Source: Roseisolibacter agri (lineage in GTDB: Bacteria; Gemmatimonadota; Gemmatimonadetes; Gemmatimonadales; Gemmatimonadaceae). Taken from it: DNA of 64,000 bases. Position numbers and translations under genes: made by a program. Location: NCBI RefSeq assembly GCF_030159095.1, contig NZ_BRXS01000007.1:62001-126000 (forward strand). Direction: 5' to 3'. Shown here one piece after another: positions 18,504 to 27,007 of this stretch (its first letter is position 1; every line of letters starts with the position of its first letter). The notes beneath the pieces were generated by a model. It was not told the DNA's origin. It did no database searches and worked only from the letters and a program-made list of their open reading frames with translations.

Positions 18504-19394
18504 ATGCTACACCACGTGCGGGCGCTGCCGCGCCCACTCCCGGTGCCGGTCGCCGGCACGGTCGTGAGCCTCACCGCGCACGCCGCCCTCGTGGGCGCGC
18601 TGGTCGTCGGGGGGACCGGCACCGGCGTCGAAGCCACGGACGACGCGACGGTCACGCAGCTCGTCCGCGTCGGCGCGGGGCAGGGCGGCGAGCGGCTCCA
18701 CTGGGTCGGCATCGCCGAGGGACCGGGCAGCGGCCTCGCGCGCGCCGGCGAGCGTCCGCCGAGCGCGTACGTGGTGCCGGGGCGCGAGGGCGCGCGTCGC
18801 GGTGCGATCGGCGGTGGGGCGGGCGGCCGGCCCGCCGCCGGCGACGCGTTGGCGGGAGTGATCCCGCCCGAGGCGCCCGTGACCGCGCGGCCATCGCCCC
18901 CGCCGATCCCGGACTTCGTCCTGCCCGACGTGACGGCCGTCGAGGCGGCGACGGTGCTCGTCGCGGGCGTGCTCACCTCCGCGCCCGATCCCTCGCGCGG
19001 CGTGTCGCGCCCCGAGGACTTCACGCGCTTGAACGCGCAGGAGATGCTGCCCGACCTGCTGGGCGTCGGCGGTGCGCCCGCGCTCACGCCGGCGTTCGCG
19101 CACGCGCAGGTGGACGTGCTGCCGATCCCGCTCGTGAGCAACCCGCTGCCGTCCTATCCGCGCGCGCTGGAGCGCTCGCGCACGGGCGGCCGCGTGGTGG
19201 TGGAGTTCCGCATCGACAGCACGGGCGTCGTCGATCTCGCGTCGCTGCACGTCGTGCAGAGCACGGACTCGCTCTTCACGAACGCGGTGCGCGGCGTGCT
19301 GCCGTCGCTGCGCTTCGTGCCGGCGCAGCTGCGCACGCACGCGGTCGGCCTGACGGTGCGGCAGCCGTTCGTGTTCCGCGTCGCGCGCTACTGA
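18504..19394 (+). CDS. TonB-family energy-transducing protein
   Basis: A 296-residue protein with one N-terminal membrane helix (about residues 14-36, VAGTVVSLTAHAALVGALVV), a long Pro/Ala/Gly-rich spacer for crossing the periplasm, and a C-terminal TonB domain (about 208-296; LPSYPRALERSRTGGRVVVE, then RIDSTGVVDLASLHVVQSTD). TonB proteins pass the inner-membrane proton gradient to outer-membrane receptors. There is no ExbB/ExbD gene alongside and no receptor, so its partner complex is encoded elsewhere. The ATG at 18504 was chosen because it begins just before the membrane helix; an in-frame TTG/GTG upstream would add about 30 residues of low-quality sequence. A perfect hairpin follows the stop. 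Confidence 0.75.
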   Translation: MLHHVRALPRPLPVPVAGTVVSLTAHAALVGALVVGGTGTGVEATDDATVTQLVRVGAGQGGERLHWVGIAEGPGSGLARAGERPPSAYVVPGREGARRGAIGGGAGGRPAAGDALAGVIPPEAPVTARPSPPPIPDFVLPDVTAVEAATVLVAGVLTSAPDPSRGVSRPEDFTRLNAQEMLPDLLGVGGAPALTPAFAHAQVDVLPIPLVSNPLPSYPRALERSRTGGRVVVEFRIDSTGVVDLASLHVVQSTDSLFTNAVRGVLPSLRFVPAQLRTHAVGLTVRQPFVFRVARY

Positions 19395-19415
19395 CGCCGC
19401 GCCGCACCGCTCGAC

Positions 19416-19451
19416 ACGGCCCGGCTCGGCTGCCACGGCGAGCCGGGCCGT
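19416..19451. terminator. Perfect 13-bp hairpin after the TonB-like gene
   Basis: Arms 19416-19428 and 19439-19451 are exact inverted complements with a 10-base loop. It follows the TonB-like stop by about 20 bases and precedes the glycine-zipper gene on the same strand, so it probably separates two transcripts. Confidence 0.75.
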
Positions 19452-19524
19452 CTGTCGTCGCGGACTGATGCTTGCCCTGTGTGTGGGGCTGCAGGACCCA
19501 CCCCTACTCATCAGGAGAGGACCG

Positions 19525-20337
19525 ATGTCTCACGACCACTCGCGCAGCAACCTCGACCCGCGCAAGGACGACGGCAACGTCGTCGGCAACCTCGTCGGTG
19601 AAGGCGTTGGCGGTACGGCCGGGATCGCGGCCGGCGCCGCGGTCGGTGCGCTCGGCGGCCCGGTCGGCATGGTGATCGGCGCCCTCGCCGGCGCGGTCGG
19701 CGGCTGGTGGGCGGGCCGTTCGGTCGCCGAAGGCGTGCACGACTACACGGACGACGACGACCGGTTCTACCGGGAGCACCACACCACGACGCGCAGCAAG
19801 CTGGCCGACGTCAGCACCTCGCGCAGCTACGACGACGTGCGCCCGGCCTACCAGCTCGGCCACCTCGCGGGCCGCAACCCGGACTACTCGGGCCGCAGCT
19901 TCGACGACGTCGAGACGGACCTGCAGCGCGGCTGGACGAACGACGTCGCCGCGAAGCACGGCGACTGGACGTCGGTGCGCCCGTACGCGCGCGACGCGTA
20001 CGACCGTGGCCGCGGCATGACCTCGGGCATGGCCGGCATGGCGGGCAACGTCGGCGCGCGCGTCGGCAACGCGCTCGACGACATGAAGGACCGCATCGAC
20101 GGCAACCCGGCGTCGCGTCCGGGGCTCGACAGCACGGATTCGGCGGCGCGCGCGTCCAACGCGGGCCCGATCGACCGCGCGACGGGTGCGGTGGCCGGTG
20201 CGGCGGGCTCCGTCGGTGCGGCGGGTGGTCGCCTGGCCGACAAGGCTGCCGACACGGTGGACGACATGAAGGACCGCGTGGACGGCAATCCGGCGAGCCA
20301 GCCGGGCCGCGACACGACGGACCGTCCGGGCCGCTGA
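19525..20337 (+). CDS. Glycine-zipper protein with internal repeat, function unknown
   Basis: A 270-residue hydrophilic protein with one glycine-zipper hairpin near the N-terminus (about residues 27-65; GEGVGGTAGIAAGAAVGALG then GALAGAVGGWWAGRSV), an acidic stretch DYTDDDDRFYREHH, and a middle region with SYDDVRPAYQLGHLAGRNPD and DVETDLQRGW that resembles stress-response membrane-associated proteins. The C-terminal third contains two copies of a 21-residue motif starting DDMKDR. It uses ATG 19525 with AGGAGAGG five bases upstream, one of the best ribosome sites in the window, which suggests high expression. There is no signal peptide. It resembles abundant osmotic or general-stress proteins, but I cannot assign a function. 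Confidence 0.7.
   Translation: MSHDHSRSNLDPRKDDGNVVGNLVGEGVGGTAGIAAGAAVGALGGPVGMVIGALAGAVGGWWAGRSVAEGVHDYTDDDDRFYREHHTTTRSKLADVSTSRSYDDVRPAYQLGHLAGRNPDYSGRSFDDVETDLQRGWTNDVAAKHGDWTSVRPYARDAYDRGRGMTSGMAGMAGNVGARVGNALDDMKDRIDGNPASRPGLDSTDSAARASNAGPIDRATGAVAGAAGSVGAAGGRLADKAADTVDDMKDRVDGNPASQPGRDTTDRPGR
20077..20322 (+). repeat. Two-copy 21-residue repeat in the glycine-zipper protein
   Basis: Codons for residues 185-205 (20077-20139) and 246-266 (20260-20322) encode the same motif, DDMKDR(I/V)DGNPAS(R/Q)PG, with four or so conservative changes. The DNA has diverged more than the protein, so the duplication is old and the motif is under selection. Confidence 0.85.
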
Positions 20338-20350
20338 GCCGATCACGGTG

Positions 20351-20390
20351 CGACGGGGCGGATCGGCGACGCGGCCGATCCGCCCCGTCG
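20351..20390. terminator. Perfect 17-bp hairpin before the DUF3597 gene
   Basis: Arms 20351-20367 and 20374-20390 are exact inverted complements with a 6-base loop. It begins 13 bases after the glycine-zipper gene and ends 25 bases before the DUF3597 start. The stem core GGGCGGATCG is shared with the hairpin at 20848-20902 on the other side of the DUF3597 gene. Confidence 0.8.
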
Positions 20391-20415
20391 TGCTGCACTC
20401 ACCACGAGACGACGC

Positions 20416-20838
20416 ATGAGCATCTTCGGCAAGCTGTGGGACAGGCTGCGCGGGCACGCGAACGAGGCGAAGGCGGCGCCGCTGCCGCCCGCCTCGCTGC
20501 CGCCGATCCCGGCGCCCGGCGCCGCGCCGGCTCCCGCGCCGGCACCGACGCCCGCACCCGCCGCGACGGCGGCCCCCGCGACCGTCGACGTCGAGGCGAT
20601 CATGGAGGCGCTCGACGCGAAGCAGAGCCACCGCAGCAACTGGCGCCACTCGATCGTCGACCTGATGTCGCTGCTCGGCATGGAGAACAGCCTCGCCGAG
20701 CGGCGCGAGCTCGCGAAGGAGCTGGGCTACACGGGCGACATGAGCGACACCGCGACCATGAACGTCTGGCTGCACAAGCAGGTCATGCGGAAGATGGCCG
20801 AGAACGGCGGCAAGGTGCCCGCGAGCATGATGGACTGA
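20416..20838 (+). CDS. DUF3597 domain protein
   Basis: A 140-residue protein. After MSIFGKLWDRLRGHANEA comes a Pro/Ala linker of about 35 residues, then a DUF3597 domain (about residues 60-138) with KQSHRSNWRHSIVDLMSLLG, RRELAKELGYTGDMSDTATM and NVWLHKQVMRKMAENGGKVP. The domain is a helical bundle found in many bacteria, sometimes beside LysM domains, with no established function. There is no signal peptide or membrane helix. It lies between two long hairpins with related stems and has only a weak ribosome site, so its expression may depend on read-through or a promoter hidden in the short upstream gap. Confidence 0.85.
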   Translation: MSIFGKLWDRLRGHANEAKAAPLPPASLPPIPAPGAAPAPAPAPTPAPAATAAPATVDVEAIMEALDAKQSHRSNWRHSIVDLMSLLGMENSLAERRELAKELGYTGDMSDTATMNVWLHKQVMRKMAENGGKVPASMMD

Positions 20839-20847
20839 GCGTGCGCG

Positions 20848-20902
20848 CGAAGCGACGAGGGGGCGGATCGCGATGTCGCCGATCCGCCCCCTCGTCGCTT
20901 CG
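20848..20902. terminator. Perfect 23-bp hairpin between convergent genes
   Basis: Arms 20848-20870 and 20880-20902 are exact inverted complements with a 9-base loop, the longest perfect hairpin seen in the window. It sits between the convergent DUF3597 and serine-hydrolase genes and ends 11 bases before the latter's stop codon. It can act on both strands. No T-tract follows. Confidence 0.85.
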
Positions 20903-20912
20903 TGCGTACGTC

Positions 20913-22307
20913 TCAGCTGCTCCGCTTCGCCGGCGGCATCGCGCGGCCGCCCTGCTCGATCACCAGCGTGCCCGCGCGCTCGCCCTCGACCTGGAAGCGG
21001 AAGCGCAGCGCCGGATCGTGCTCGGCGACGAAGACGCCGTCGCCCTGGTGCAGCAGCCGCGCGGCCACCTGGCCCGGCGGCTGCGCGCGCAGGTGGTCGC
21101 CCTGCTCGTACACCTCCAGCTTCACCGGCCCCAGGTCGAACGTGCCCGCGAAGCGCGCGCGCTCGGCCGCGGTCATGGGCAGGTCGGCGATGGAGGGCTG
21201 CGCGAGTCCCAGCGCCTGACGCGCGACCGTCTGCACGAGGCGCGTGACGATGCTCCCCGCGTACACGCCGTTCGTCAGCACCGTGACGCCGAGCGCGGAG
21301 TCGGGCAGGTACGCCGTCTCGCCGAGGAAGCCGGGCGTGGCGCCGCCGTGCGCGAGGTAGCGCTGGCCGTCCACCGCGCCGATCTCCACGCCCAGGCCGT
21401 ATCGCGCCGGGCGGCCCGACGCGAGCGTCACGGGCGTCGCCATCGCCTTCCAGCTCTCGGCGCTGACGACGCGGCCCGTGGCGAGCGCGCGCTGCCAGCG
21501 CGCCAGGTCGCCCGCGGTCGAGCAGAGCAGGCCGGCGGAGTACGTGACGGTCGCGTGGTGTGACGGCGCGACGGTCGCGGCGATCGGGCCACGCGTCGCG
21601 TGCGCGTAGCCGGCCGCGCGGCGCGCCGCGGGTGCGGCGTCGCACGGCATCGTCGACCGCAGGCCGAGCGGCTGCAGGAACGCGGTGCGCACGTAGTCGG
21701 CGTACGGCATGCCGCTCGCCTTCTCGACGACGAGGCCGAGCAGGATGTAGCCGTTGTTGTTGTACGCGTAGCGCTCACCCGGCGCGAACTCCACCGCGCG
21801 CGCCGCGAGGCTGTCGACCACCGTGCGCGGCGACGACGGCGCGGTGAGGTCCGCGACCGTCCACGCGCGCGAGAGCCCCGACGTGTGGCTCAGCAGGTGT
21901 CGGAGCGTGACGCCGCGCGCGCGGTCGGCCAGCGCGGGCAGGTGCGCGCCGATCGAGTCGTCGAGGCCGAGCTTCCTCTGCTCCGCGAGGCGAACGACGG
22001 CCGCCGCCGTGAGCTGCTTCGTGATCGAGCCGACCTCGAAGATCGTGGCGGGCGTCGCCTTCGCGTTGCGGGCCCGGTCGGCGACGCCGTACGCCTTCTC
22101 CAGCACGACCGCGTCGCCGCGCGTCACCGCGACCGCGATGCCCTCGATCGGGATGCTGCCGGCGGCGCGCACGATGGAGTCGACCGCCTGCTCGAGGGAG
22201 CGCTGCGCGTCCCGGGATGCGGCGGGCGGCTGGGCGTGGAGCGCGTGCACGGGTGGCGCGACCGCCAGCGCGAGCGTGGCGGCGAGGCGGAGGGAGCGAG
22301 GAGGCAT
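20913..22307 (-). CDS. Exported serine hydrolase, class C beta-lactamase/esterase fold
   Basis: A 464-residue protein with a signal peptide (cleavage near AHALHAQ|PP, about residue 26) and a beta-lactamase-family catalytic domain. The nucleophile motif SITK (about residue 93, within IFEVGSITKQLTAAAVVRLA), the second motif Y-N-N (YAYNNNGYILLGLVVEKAS) and the third motif as HGG (LAHGGATPGFLGE) are all present; HGG instead of KTG points to the esterase/peptidase branch rather than a true beta-lactamase. The last 110 residues form a beta domain that is common in this group. Likely periplasmic. Substrate unknown. The ATG at 22307 begins the signal peptide directly. Confidence 0.85.
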   Translation of the reverse strand: MPPRSLRLAATLALAVAPPVHALHAQPPAASRDAQRSLEQAVDSIVRAAGSIPIEGIAVAVTRGDAVVLEKAYGVADRARNAKATPATIFEVGSITKQLTAAAVVRLAEQRKLGLDDSIGAHLPALADRARGVTLRHLLSHTSGLSRAWTVADLTAPSSPRTVVDSLAARAVEFAPGERYAYNNNGYILLGLVVEKASGMPYADYVRTAFLQPLGLRSTMPCDAAPAARRAAGYAHATRGPIAATVAPSHHATVTYSAGLLCSTAGDLARWQRALATGRVVSAESWKAMATPVTLASGRPARYGLGVEIGAVDGQRYLAHGGATPGFLGETAYLPDSALGVTVLTNGVYAGSIVTRLVQTVARQALGLAQPSIADLPMTAAERARFAGTFDLGPVKLEVYEQGDHLRAQPPGQVAARLLHQGDGVFVAEHDPALRFRFQVEGERAGTLVIEQGGRAMPPAKRSS

Positions 22308-22471
22308 CGGGATCTATGGCTGCAGGGTCGGATTCGTGCATCGACGGCCGCGAGGGCCGGTGCGGCCCGTACGCCCCTCGCGCCGCGCGGTTTCAGCGTG
22401 ACACCCGTTGGCGGACGTGCGGTCGGCGGCCACATTGCTCGCGGGGGGGACTTCACCGACGGAGGGGAGCG

Positions 22472-23929
22472 TTGCCAGACGGGGTGCCGGAGCCGATCGA
22501 GCGCGCGTTCGCGCGCGTGCGCCAGGACCTGGAGATCCGCGACGGATTCCCGGACGACGTGCGGCGCGAGGCCGAACGCGTGGCGGCGGAGCGCGTGGCC
22601 GTCGCTGGGCCCGGCCGTGTCGACCGCACCGACGTCGGCTTCGTCACCATCGATCCACCCGGGAGCCGCGACCTCGATCAGGCGGTGCATGCGGAGCGCG
22701 CGGGCGACGGCTACCGCCTGCGCTACGCGATCGCGGACGTCGGCTTCTGGATCGATCGCGGCGGCGCGGTGGAGCAGGAGGCGTGGCGGCGCGGCGTGAC
22801 GTACTACGCGCCCGACCATCGCGCGCCACTCTACCCGGAGGTGCTGTCACAGGGCGCCGCGAGCCTGCTGCCCGAGGGCACGCGACCGGCTGTCCTGTTC
22901 GACCTGACGCTCGACGCGCGCGCGGAGGTGACGTCGTGGACGGTGGAGCGCGCGCTCGTCCGGAGCCGCGCGCAGCTCACCTACGCGCAGCTACTGGAGC
23001 ACGCGGTGCAGGGGAGCACTTCGTCGCTCGCGGGCGCGCCGTGGGCGGAGACGCTCACCCTCCTCGCTGAGATCGGCCCGAAGCGGCTGGAGCGCGAGGC
23101 GGAGCGCGGTGGCGTGTCGCTGCCGGTACGCGATCAGCACGTGCAGCGCAGCGCCGCCACCACGCTCGGCTACGAGCTCGCCTACGAGGCGCCCAACGCG
23201 GCGGAGGCGTGGAACGCGCAGGTCTCGCTGCTCACCGGCCACGTCGCCGCGCTGCGGATGATGGACGCGCGCGTCGGGCTGCTGCGCACGATGCCGCCCT
23301 TCGGCGAGCAGGACGTCGCCAAGTTCCGGCGGATCGCGCGCACCCTCGGCTTCGCGTGGCCGGCGGGGCGCTCGTACGCGGACTTCATGCACGGCCTGCA
23401 GCCGCACCATCCGCGCATCGAGGTGCTGGTGCGGCAGGCGCGGCGCGTGATGCGCGGCGCGGACTACGTGGCGTTCGACGGCGAGCTGCCCGCGCAGCCG
23501 CTGCACGGCGCGCTGGCGTTCGTCTACGCGCACGTCACCGCGCCGCTGCGTCGGCTGGCCGACCGCTACGTGCTCGACCTGCTCGTCACGCTCTCCGCCG
23601 GCGCGCGCCCGGCGGAGGCCGAGGTCGCGACGCTGCGCGCGCTCGTGCCGGTGATGGACGCCGCGGAGCGCCGCACGAGCGCGCTGGAGCGCCAGGTGGT
23701 GGACCTGGCCGAGGCGTGGACGCTGCGCGACCGCGTGGGCGAGGTGCTGCGCGCGACCGCGATCGACGTGCGCGGTCGCGACGTCGAGGTGCAGGTCGAG
23801 CAGCCGCCGCTCCGCGCCACGCTGACCGTCGGCGACGGCGCGGTGCCCGCGCTCGGCGAGGCGCTGGACGTACGGCTGGCGGCCGTGGACGTCGAGGGCG
23901 GGCACGTGCGGCTGGAGGCCGTGGGCTGA
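22472..23929 (+). CDS. RNB-domain ribonuclease without S1 or cold-shock domains
   Basis: A 485-residue exoribonuclease-type protein (RNase II/R superfamily, 3' to 5' decay of single-stranded RNA). The RNB signature is at about residues 58-70: VTIDPPGSRDLDQAV. Further family blocks are YAIADVGFWIDRGG, RRGVTYYAPDHRAPLYPEVL, SLLPEGTRPA, HPRIEVLVRQARRVMRGADY and HVTAPLRRLADRYVLDLL. Of the four aspartates of the active site, the last is Gln here (D-x5-D-L-D-Q). The protein lacks the N-terminal cold-shock and C-terminal S1 domains of RNase II/R, like a branch I associate with Actinobacteria. It starts with TTG at 22472, six bases after GGAGG; GTG 22484 is an alternative. Confidence 0.8.
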   Translation: MPDGVPEPIERAFARVRQDLEIRDGFPDDVRREAERVAAERVAVAGPGRVDRTDVGFVTIDPPGSRDLDQAVHAERAGDGYRLRYAIADVGFWIDRGGAVEQEAWRRGVTYYAPDHRAPLYPEVLSQGAASLLPEGTRPAVLFDLTLDARAEVTSWTVERALVRSRAQLTYAQLLEHAVQGSTSSLAGAPWAETLTLLAEIGPKRLEREAERGGVSLPVRDQHVQRSAATTLGYELAYEAPNAAEAWNAQVSLLTGHVAALRMMDARVGLLRTMPPFGEQDVAKFRRIARTLGFAWPAGRSYADFMHGLQPHHPRIEVLVRQARRVMRGADYVAFDGELPAQPLHGALAFVYAHVTAPLRRLADRYVLDLLVTLSAGARPAEAEVATLRALVPVMDAAERRTSALERQVVDLAEAWTLRDRVGEVLRATAIDVRGRDVEVQVEQPPLRATLTVGDGAVPALGEALDVRLAAVDVEGGHVRLEAVG

Positions 23930-23945
23930 GTGGTGGTGCCCGCTC

Positions 23946-25421
23946 TCACCGCATCGCTGCGTGCTCCGCATACAGCACGGGCACGATGTCGTGGAAGCAC
24001 GAGTCGCTCTCGACGCCGTCCCAGTAGGCGCGACGGTGCGTTCGGAACCCGACGAGCGTGAGACGCTCCGACAGCGGCTGGTCGGCAAGGTCGCGGACGC
24101 CGCCGTAGCGGAGCGACTCGGGAATGCGCTCCTCGGCACCGTTCGTCATGCGGATCCCGCGGGGCTTCGCGACCGCCTGCTTCGCGGGCTCGTCGAGGAA
24201 GTTGGATCCCAGGACGTCGGCGCCCGCGAAGACGTTCAGCCACTTTCCGGGGGCGTCCGGGAGCCCCTGCCGGTCGTCGAAGTACCTCGGCCAGTAGGTG
24301 CGAATGAAATCGAACGGGCAGCCGATCGTGACGAGCGTCGAGATTCGACCCAGGTGGTGCGCGGGCCGCACCACGGGAAAGATCGAATCGAGCGCGACGA
24401 CCGATCCGAAGCTGAACGCGACGACGTGAATGCGCTCGTATGCGCGCCCCTCGACCTTGCTCTCGAGCACGTGCTGCAGGAGGCGGCCGAACGCACCGCG
24501 CACGCGGGCCGCGCGTTCCCCCGTCGCGAGGTACGCGCTCGCCGCTGCGGCGCCCGCGGCAACCTCACGGAGCACCGTCTTCAGGCTCTGGGTGCGCAGC
24601 AGCCCGATCGCCGTCAGGATGACGAGCAGCCCCTGAAGGCGGCCCAGCAGGGCGGGCGACCGTAGCGCCGTCCATCCCGCGCGGGCCGTACCGGTCGCGC
24701 CGGCCCACACGGAACGCCCCGTGTCGCGAGCGCGCTCGATCCACGGCCGTCCAGGCCGTCGGCCGCCGACTGGCGCCGGTGCGCGCGTCTGCGGAGTGCG
24801 CGTGGTCACCGGCGACGCGGTCGTCGTCGGCGGGGAGGCGACCGCGACCTGGCGGTTCGACGATCCGGGCACGACCGCCGGCAGCGTCGCGATCGCGGTC
24901 GCCAGCAACACCCCCACGTAGGCCACCAGGCCGAGCATCACGAGCACGCCGTAGGCGACCTGCCACTTCTCGGCGGCCGTCTTGCTGGGCTTCCGGATGC
25001 TCGTCATCACCCGTCCGAAGAGCGCGAGCAGGGTGCCCGTGATCGACAGCGCCTGTCGGGCCGGTGTGCGGTTCTGGTAGGCGCCGAGCAGGGTGTCGTG
25101 GTATCGGAAGTCGAACACGTCCACGATGGGCAGCTCGACGCCATCGACGTCGAGACGCACCACCGTCGCCTTCCGCGTCCGGTAGTCGTCCGCGAGGCTC
25201 TCGTCCTTCCCTTCGAGCACGAGGAACTGGGCGTCGTGGGTCGCCGCATTCTCGTCGAACGCACGCGCGATGCGGCGCGCGGCGACGTCGGCGGACTGCA
25301 CGCCTCCCTCCACGAACAGCCCTGGAACGAAGATGATCGCGTCGCGACCGTGCATGACGGGCGCGCCGGGCGCTGGAGGCGTCAACCGGGCTGCCGAATC
25401 CGGATCGACTGTCGTAGGCAT
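23946..25421 (-). CDS. Membrane-anchored alpha/beta-hydrolase-like protein
   Basis: A 491-residue protein I cannot assign to a named family. The start of a hydrolase fold is visible in DAIIFVPGLFVEGGVQS (about residues 27-43), followed by a region on a conserved FDFRYHDTLLGAYQNRT. Two or three membrane segments occur mid-protein (VLVMLGLVAYVGVLLATAIA, about 160; LQGLLVILTAIGLLRTQ, about 260), separated by a Pro/Thr/Arg-rich linker. The nucleophile-elbow-like sequence VVAFSFGSVVALDSIF lies near residue 337, and IGCPFDFIRTYWPRYFDDR follows. It would place a lipase- or serine-hydrolase-like domain at the inner membrane. It is the last gene of a minus-strand cassette of four. The active-site His is not obvious. 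Confidence 0.6.
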   Translation of the reverse strand: MPTTVDPDSAARLTPPAPGAPVMHGRDAIIFVPGLFVEGGVQSADVAARRIARAFDENAATHDAQFLVLEGKDESLADDYRTRKATVVRLDVDGVELPIVDVFDFRYHDTLLGAYQNRTPARQALSITGTLLALFGRVMTSIRKPSKTAAEKWQVAYGVLVMLGLVAYVGVLLATAIATLPAVVPGSSNRQVAVASPPTTTASPVTTRTPQTRAPAPVGGRRPGRPWIERARDTGRSVWAGATGTARAGWTALRSPALLGRLQGLLVILTAIGLLRTQSLKTVLREVAAGAAAASAYLATGERAARVRGAFGRLLQHVLESKVEGRAYERIHVVAFSFGSVVALDSIFPVVRPAHHLGRISTLVTIGCPFDFIRTYWPRYFDDRQGLPDAPGKWLNVFAGADVLGSNFLDEPAKQAVAKPRGIRMTNGAEERIPESLRYGGVRDLADQPLSERLTLVGFRTHRRAYWDGVESDSCFHDIVPVLYAEHAAMR

Positions 25422-25527
25422 CTCGGGTCGCGTGCGGGGGAGCGGCTGCCGCGCAGCATGCCGTAGCCGGCGAGCGAGGCGTCAGGCGACGGACCGGACG
25501 CGGCTCGGGTCGCGCTGGCGCGAGGGG

Positions 25528-26607
25528 TCAGGGCATTGCCCGCAGATCATCGGCGCCCAACCGCGGACCCGACGCGAGCGCCCAGCGGACGTTCGCGATC
25601 AGCCGCATGGGATCCTTGCGGAGCTGGGTCGCGAACGTGCTGCCGAAGCCGACCGCGAGCCAGAGATCCTGTGCGGTGTGGACCTCGACTCCGGCCGACC
25701 ACTTCGCCGTCGACCGGTCGCTTCCGCGATCGGACCACTGGCCGAGCATCTCGACGAACGAGTTGGCCTTGCGTCCGCCGAGGGTCGCGCGTGCGCCCGA
25801 GCTGAAGACGTTGGTCGTGGAGTCCGCCGTCTCGCGCCGGTCGAAGCGCGTCTGGAGGAGGAACTGGCCCACGCGCGAGATCGGGAACGATCCGGTCAGC
25901 CAGGTCGACATCCCCGTGTAGCGCAGGCCGTCGAGGCGTGACTCGGGAAGACGTCCACCGATGGCGATCGCACCCGACAGCGCGGCACCTCGAAGGTCGC
26001 CCCGTCGAGCCGCGGCATCGTAGACGGAGTCCGTCTTCGTGACGAGACACTTCAGGCGCTTCGCCGCATCCGACAGGTTGGTCGTCGGATCCGTGAAGGC
26101 GGTGTCGGGACAGAGCGCGCGCGCGACTCTGCCCACCTCCCGCGCCACGACGGCGCTGGCCAGCGGATCGCTGCGATCGAAGAACACCGTCTTGGCGCCG
26201 AGCGCCACGTCGGTGGACGTCGTGTCCGAGCCGGCGGAGCGCGCGCTGCCGAACGAGACGTCGAGGTTGGCGAGGCTGTACCACGCGGCGCTCTCTCGAT
26301 ATCGCCGGCGCGTCACGGGCGCACCGAACACGAACCAGGGCTGGAAGTTGATGCCCACGCCCTGGCGTGCCTGCCCTGTCGAGTCGACGACGTTGCTCAG
26401 GCCGACGGCCAGCTCGCGGGCAGTGGTCGGACGCGCGATGTCCGACGGTGCGACGCCAAGCAGCACGAACGCCGGAATCTCGGGGATTCGCGTCGTCGCC
26501 TGCGCGTCGGCCGAGCGCACGGCCCCGACGAGCAGCACGGCGGCATACGTCGCGAGCGCGGCGGAGCGGTGGATGCGTCGCACGGTGGAGGTGATCGCGG
26601 TCGGCAT
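25528..26607 (-). CDS. Secreted protein of unknown function, probably outer-membrane associated
   Basis: A 359-residue protein with a signal peptide (hydrophobic LATYAAVLLVGAVRSADA, cleavage near residue 35). The mature part alternates short hydrophobic strands with charged turns (for example GINFQPWFVFGAPVTRRRY, SLANLDVSFGSARSAG, FLLQTRFDRRE, LWLAVGFGSTFATQL) in the manner of an outer-membrane beta-barrel, and ends with DDLRAMP rather than a classic aromatic residue. Two cysteines (ALCPDTAFTD and LKCLV) may pair. I recognise no family. It starts at ATG 26607 sharing one base with the stop of the small upstream gene (TGATG), so translation is coupled. Membership of the cassette suggests an envelope role. 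Confidence 0.6.
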   Translation of the reverse strand: MPTAITSTVRRIHRSAALATYAAVLLVGAVRSADAQATTRIPEIPAFVLLGVAPSDIARPTTARELAVGLSNVVDSTGQARQGVGINFQPWFVFGAPVTRRRYRESAAWYSLANLDVSFGSARSAGSDTTSTDVALGAKTVFFDRSDPLASAVVAREVGRVARALCPDTAFTDPTTNLSDAAKRLKCLVTKTDSVYDAAARRGDLRGAALSGAIAIGGRLPESRLDGLRYTGMSTWLTGSFPISRVGQFLLQTRFDRRETADSTTNVFSSGARATLGGRKANSFVEMLGQWSDRGSDRSTAKWSAGVEVHTAQDLWLAVGFGSTFATQLRKDPMRLIANVRWALASGPRLGADDLRAMP

Positions 26608-26978
26608 CAGACGACCTCCACCTGGATGTCCACGACCTCTCCCTTGTCGGCGCCCGTCTCGCTCTTCACTTCGGCGAGCGGACTCCCGTGGCAGTCCTGC
26701 TGCTGCTGTCGCAGGGCGGTGCGGATGATGAAGCTGTGGTTGCCGCCCCACAGCACGACGCGCAGGAGCATCTCGCTGCCGGTCGCCAGCGCGGGCACGG
26801 TCGTCGAGACCTGGCCGTCGTCGACCTCGGAGATGTCGAAGTGCGCGGCGCGCGTCCACTTCACCTCGCCCGGCAGGTGGTAGTAGATGGTCACCTCCGC
26901 GAACAGCGGGGTGAGCACGCGCATGTCGACGACGACGGGCCCTCTCAGCGCATCGATCGCGACCTGGGACTTCTGCAT
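26607..26978 (-). CDS. Small beta-rich protein of unknown function
   Basis: A 123-residue soluble protein without signal peptide. Its sequence alternates in strands (VVVDMRVLTPLFAEVTIYYH, AAHFDISEVDDGQVSTTV, MLLRVVLWGGNHSFIIRTAL) as expected for a beta-sandwich, with a small hydrophilic loop QQQQDCHGSPLAEVK. No family recognised; it could be a binding module. The start at ATG 26978 has GGAG eight bases upstream. It is encoded between the membrane protein (30 bases after that gene) and the secreted protein, with which it overlaps by one base, so it is very probably co-expressed with both. Confidence 0.6.
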   Translation of the reverse strand: MQKSQVAIDALRGPVVVDMRVLTPLFAEVTIYYHLPGEVKWTRAAHFDISEVDDGQVSTTVPALATGSEMLLRVVLWGGNHSFIIRTALRQQQQDCHGSPLAEVKSETGADKGEVVDIQVEVV

Positions 26979-27007
26979 GATCTGAGCTCCGTGAATGAGG
27001 GTGCGCG

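Noticed and set aside
20913..22307. Antibiotic-resistance beta-lactamase
   Set aside because: The third motif is HGG instead of KTG and a large C-terminal domain is present, which points to the esterase/peptidase branch.
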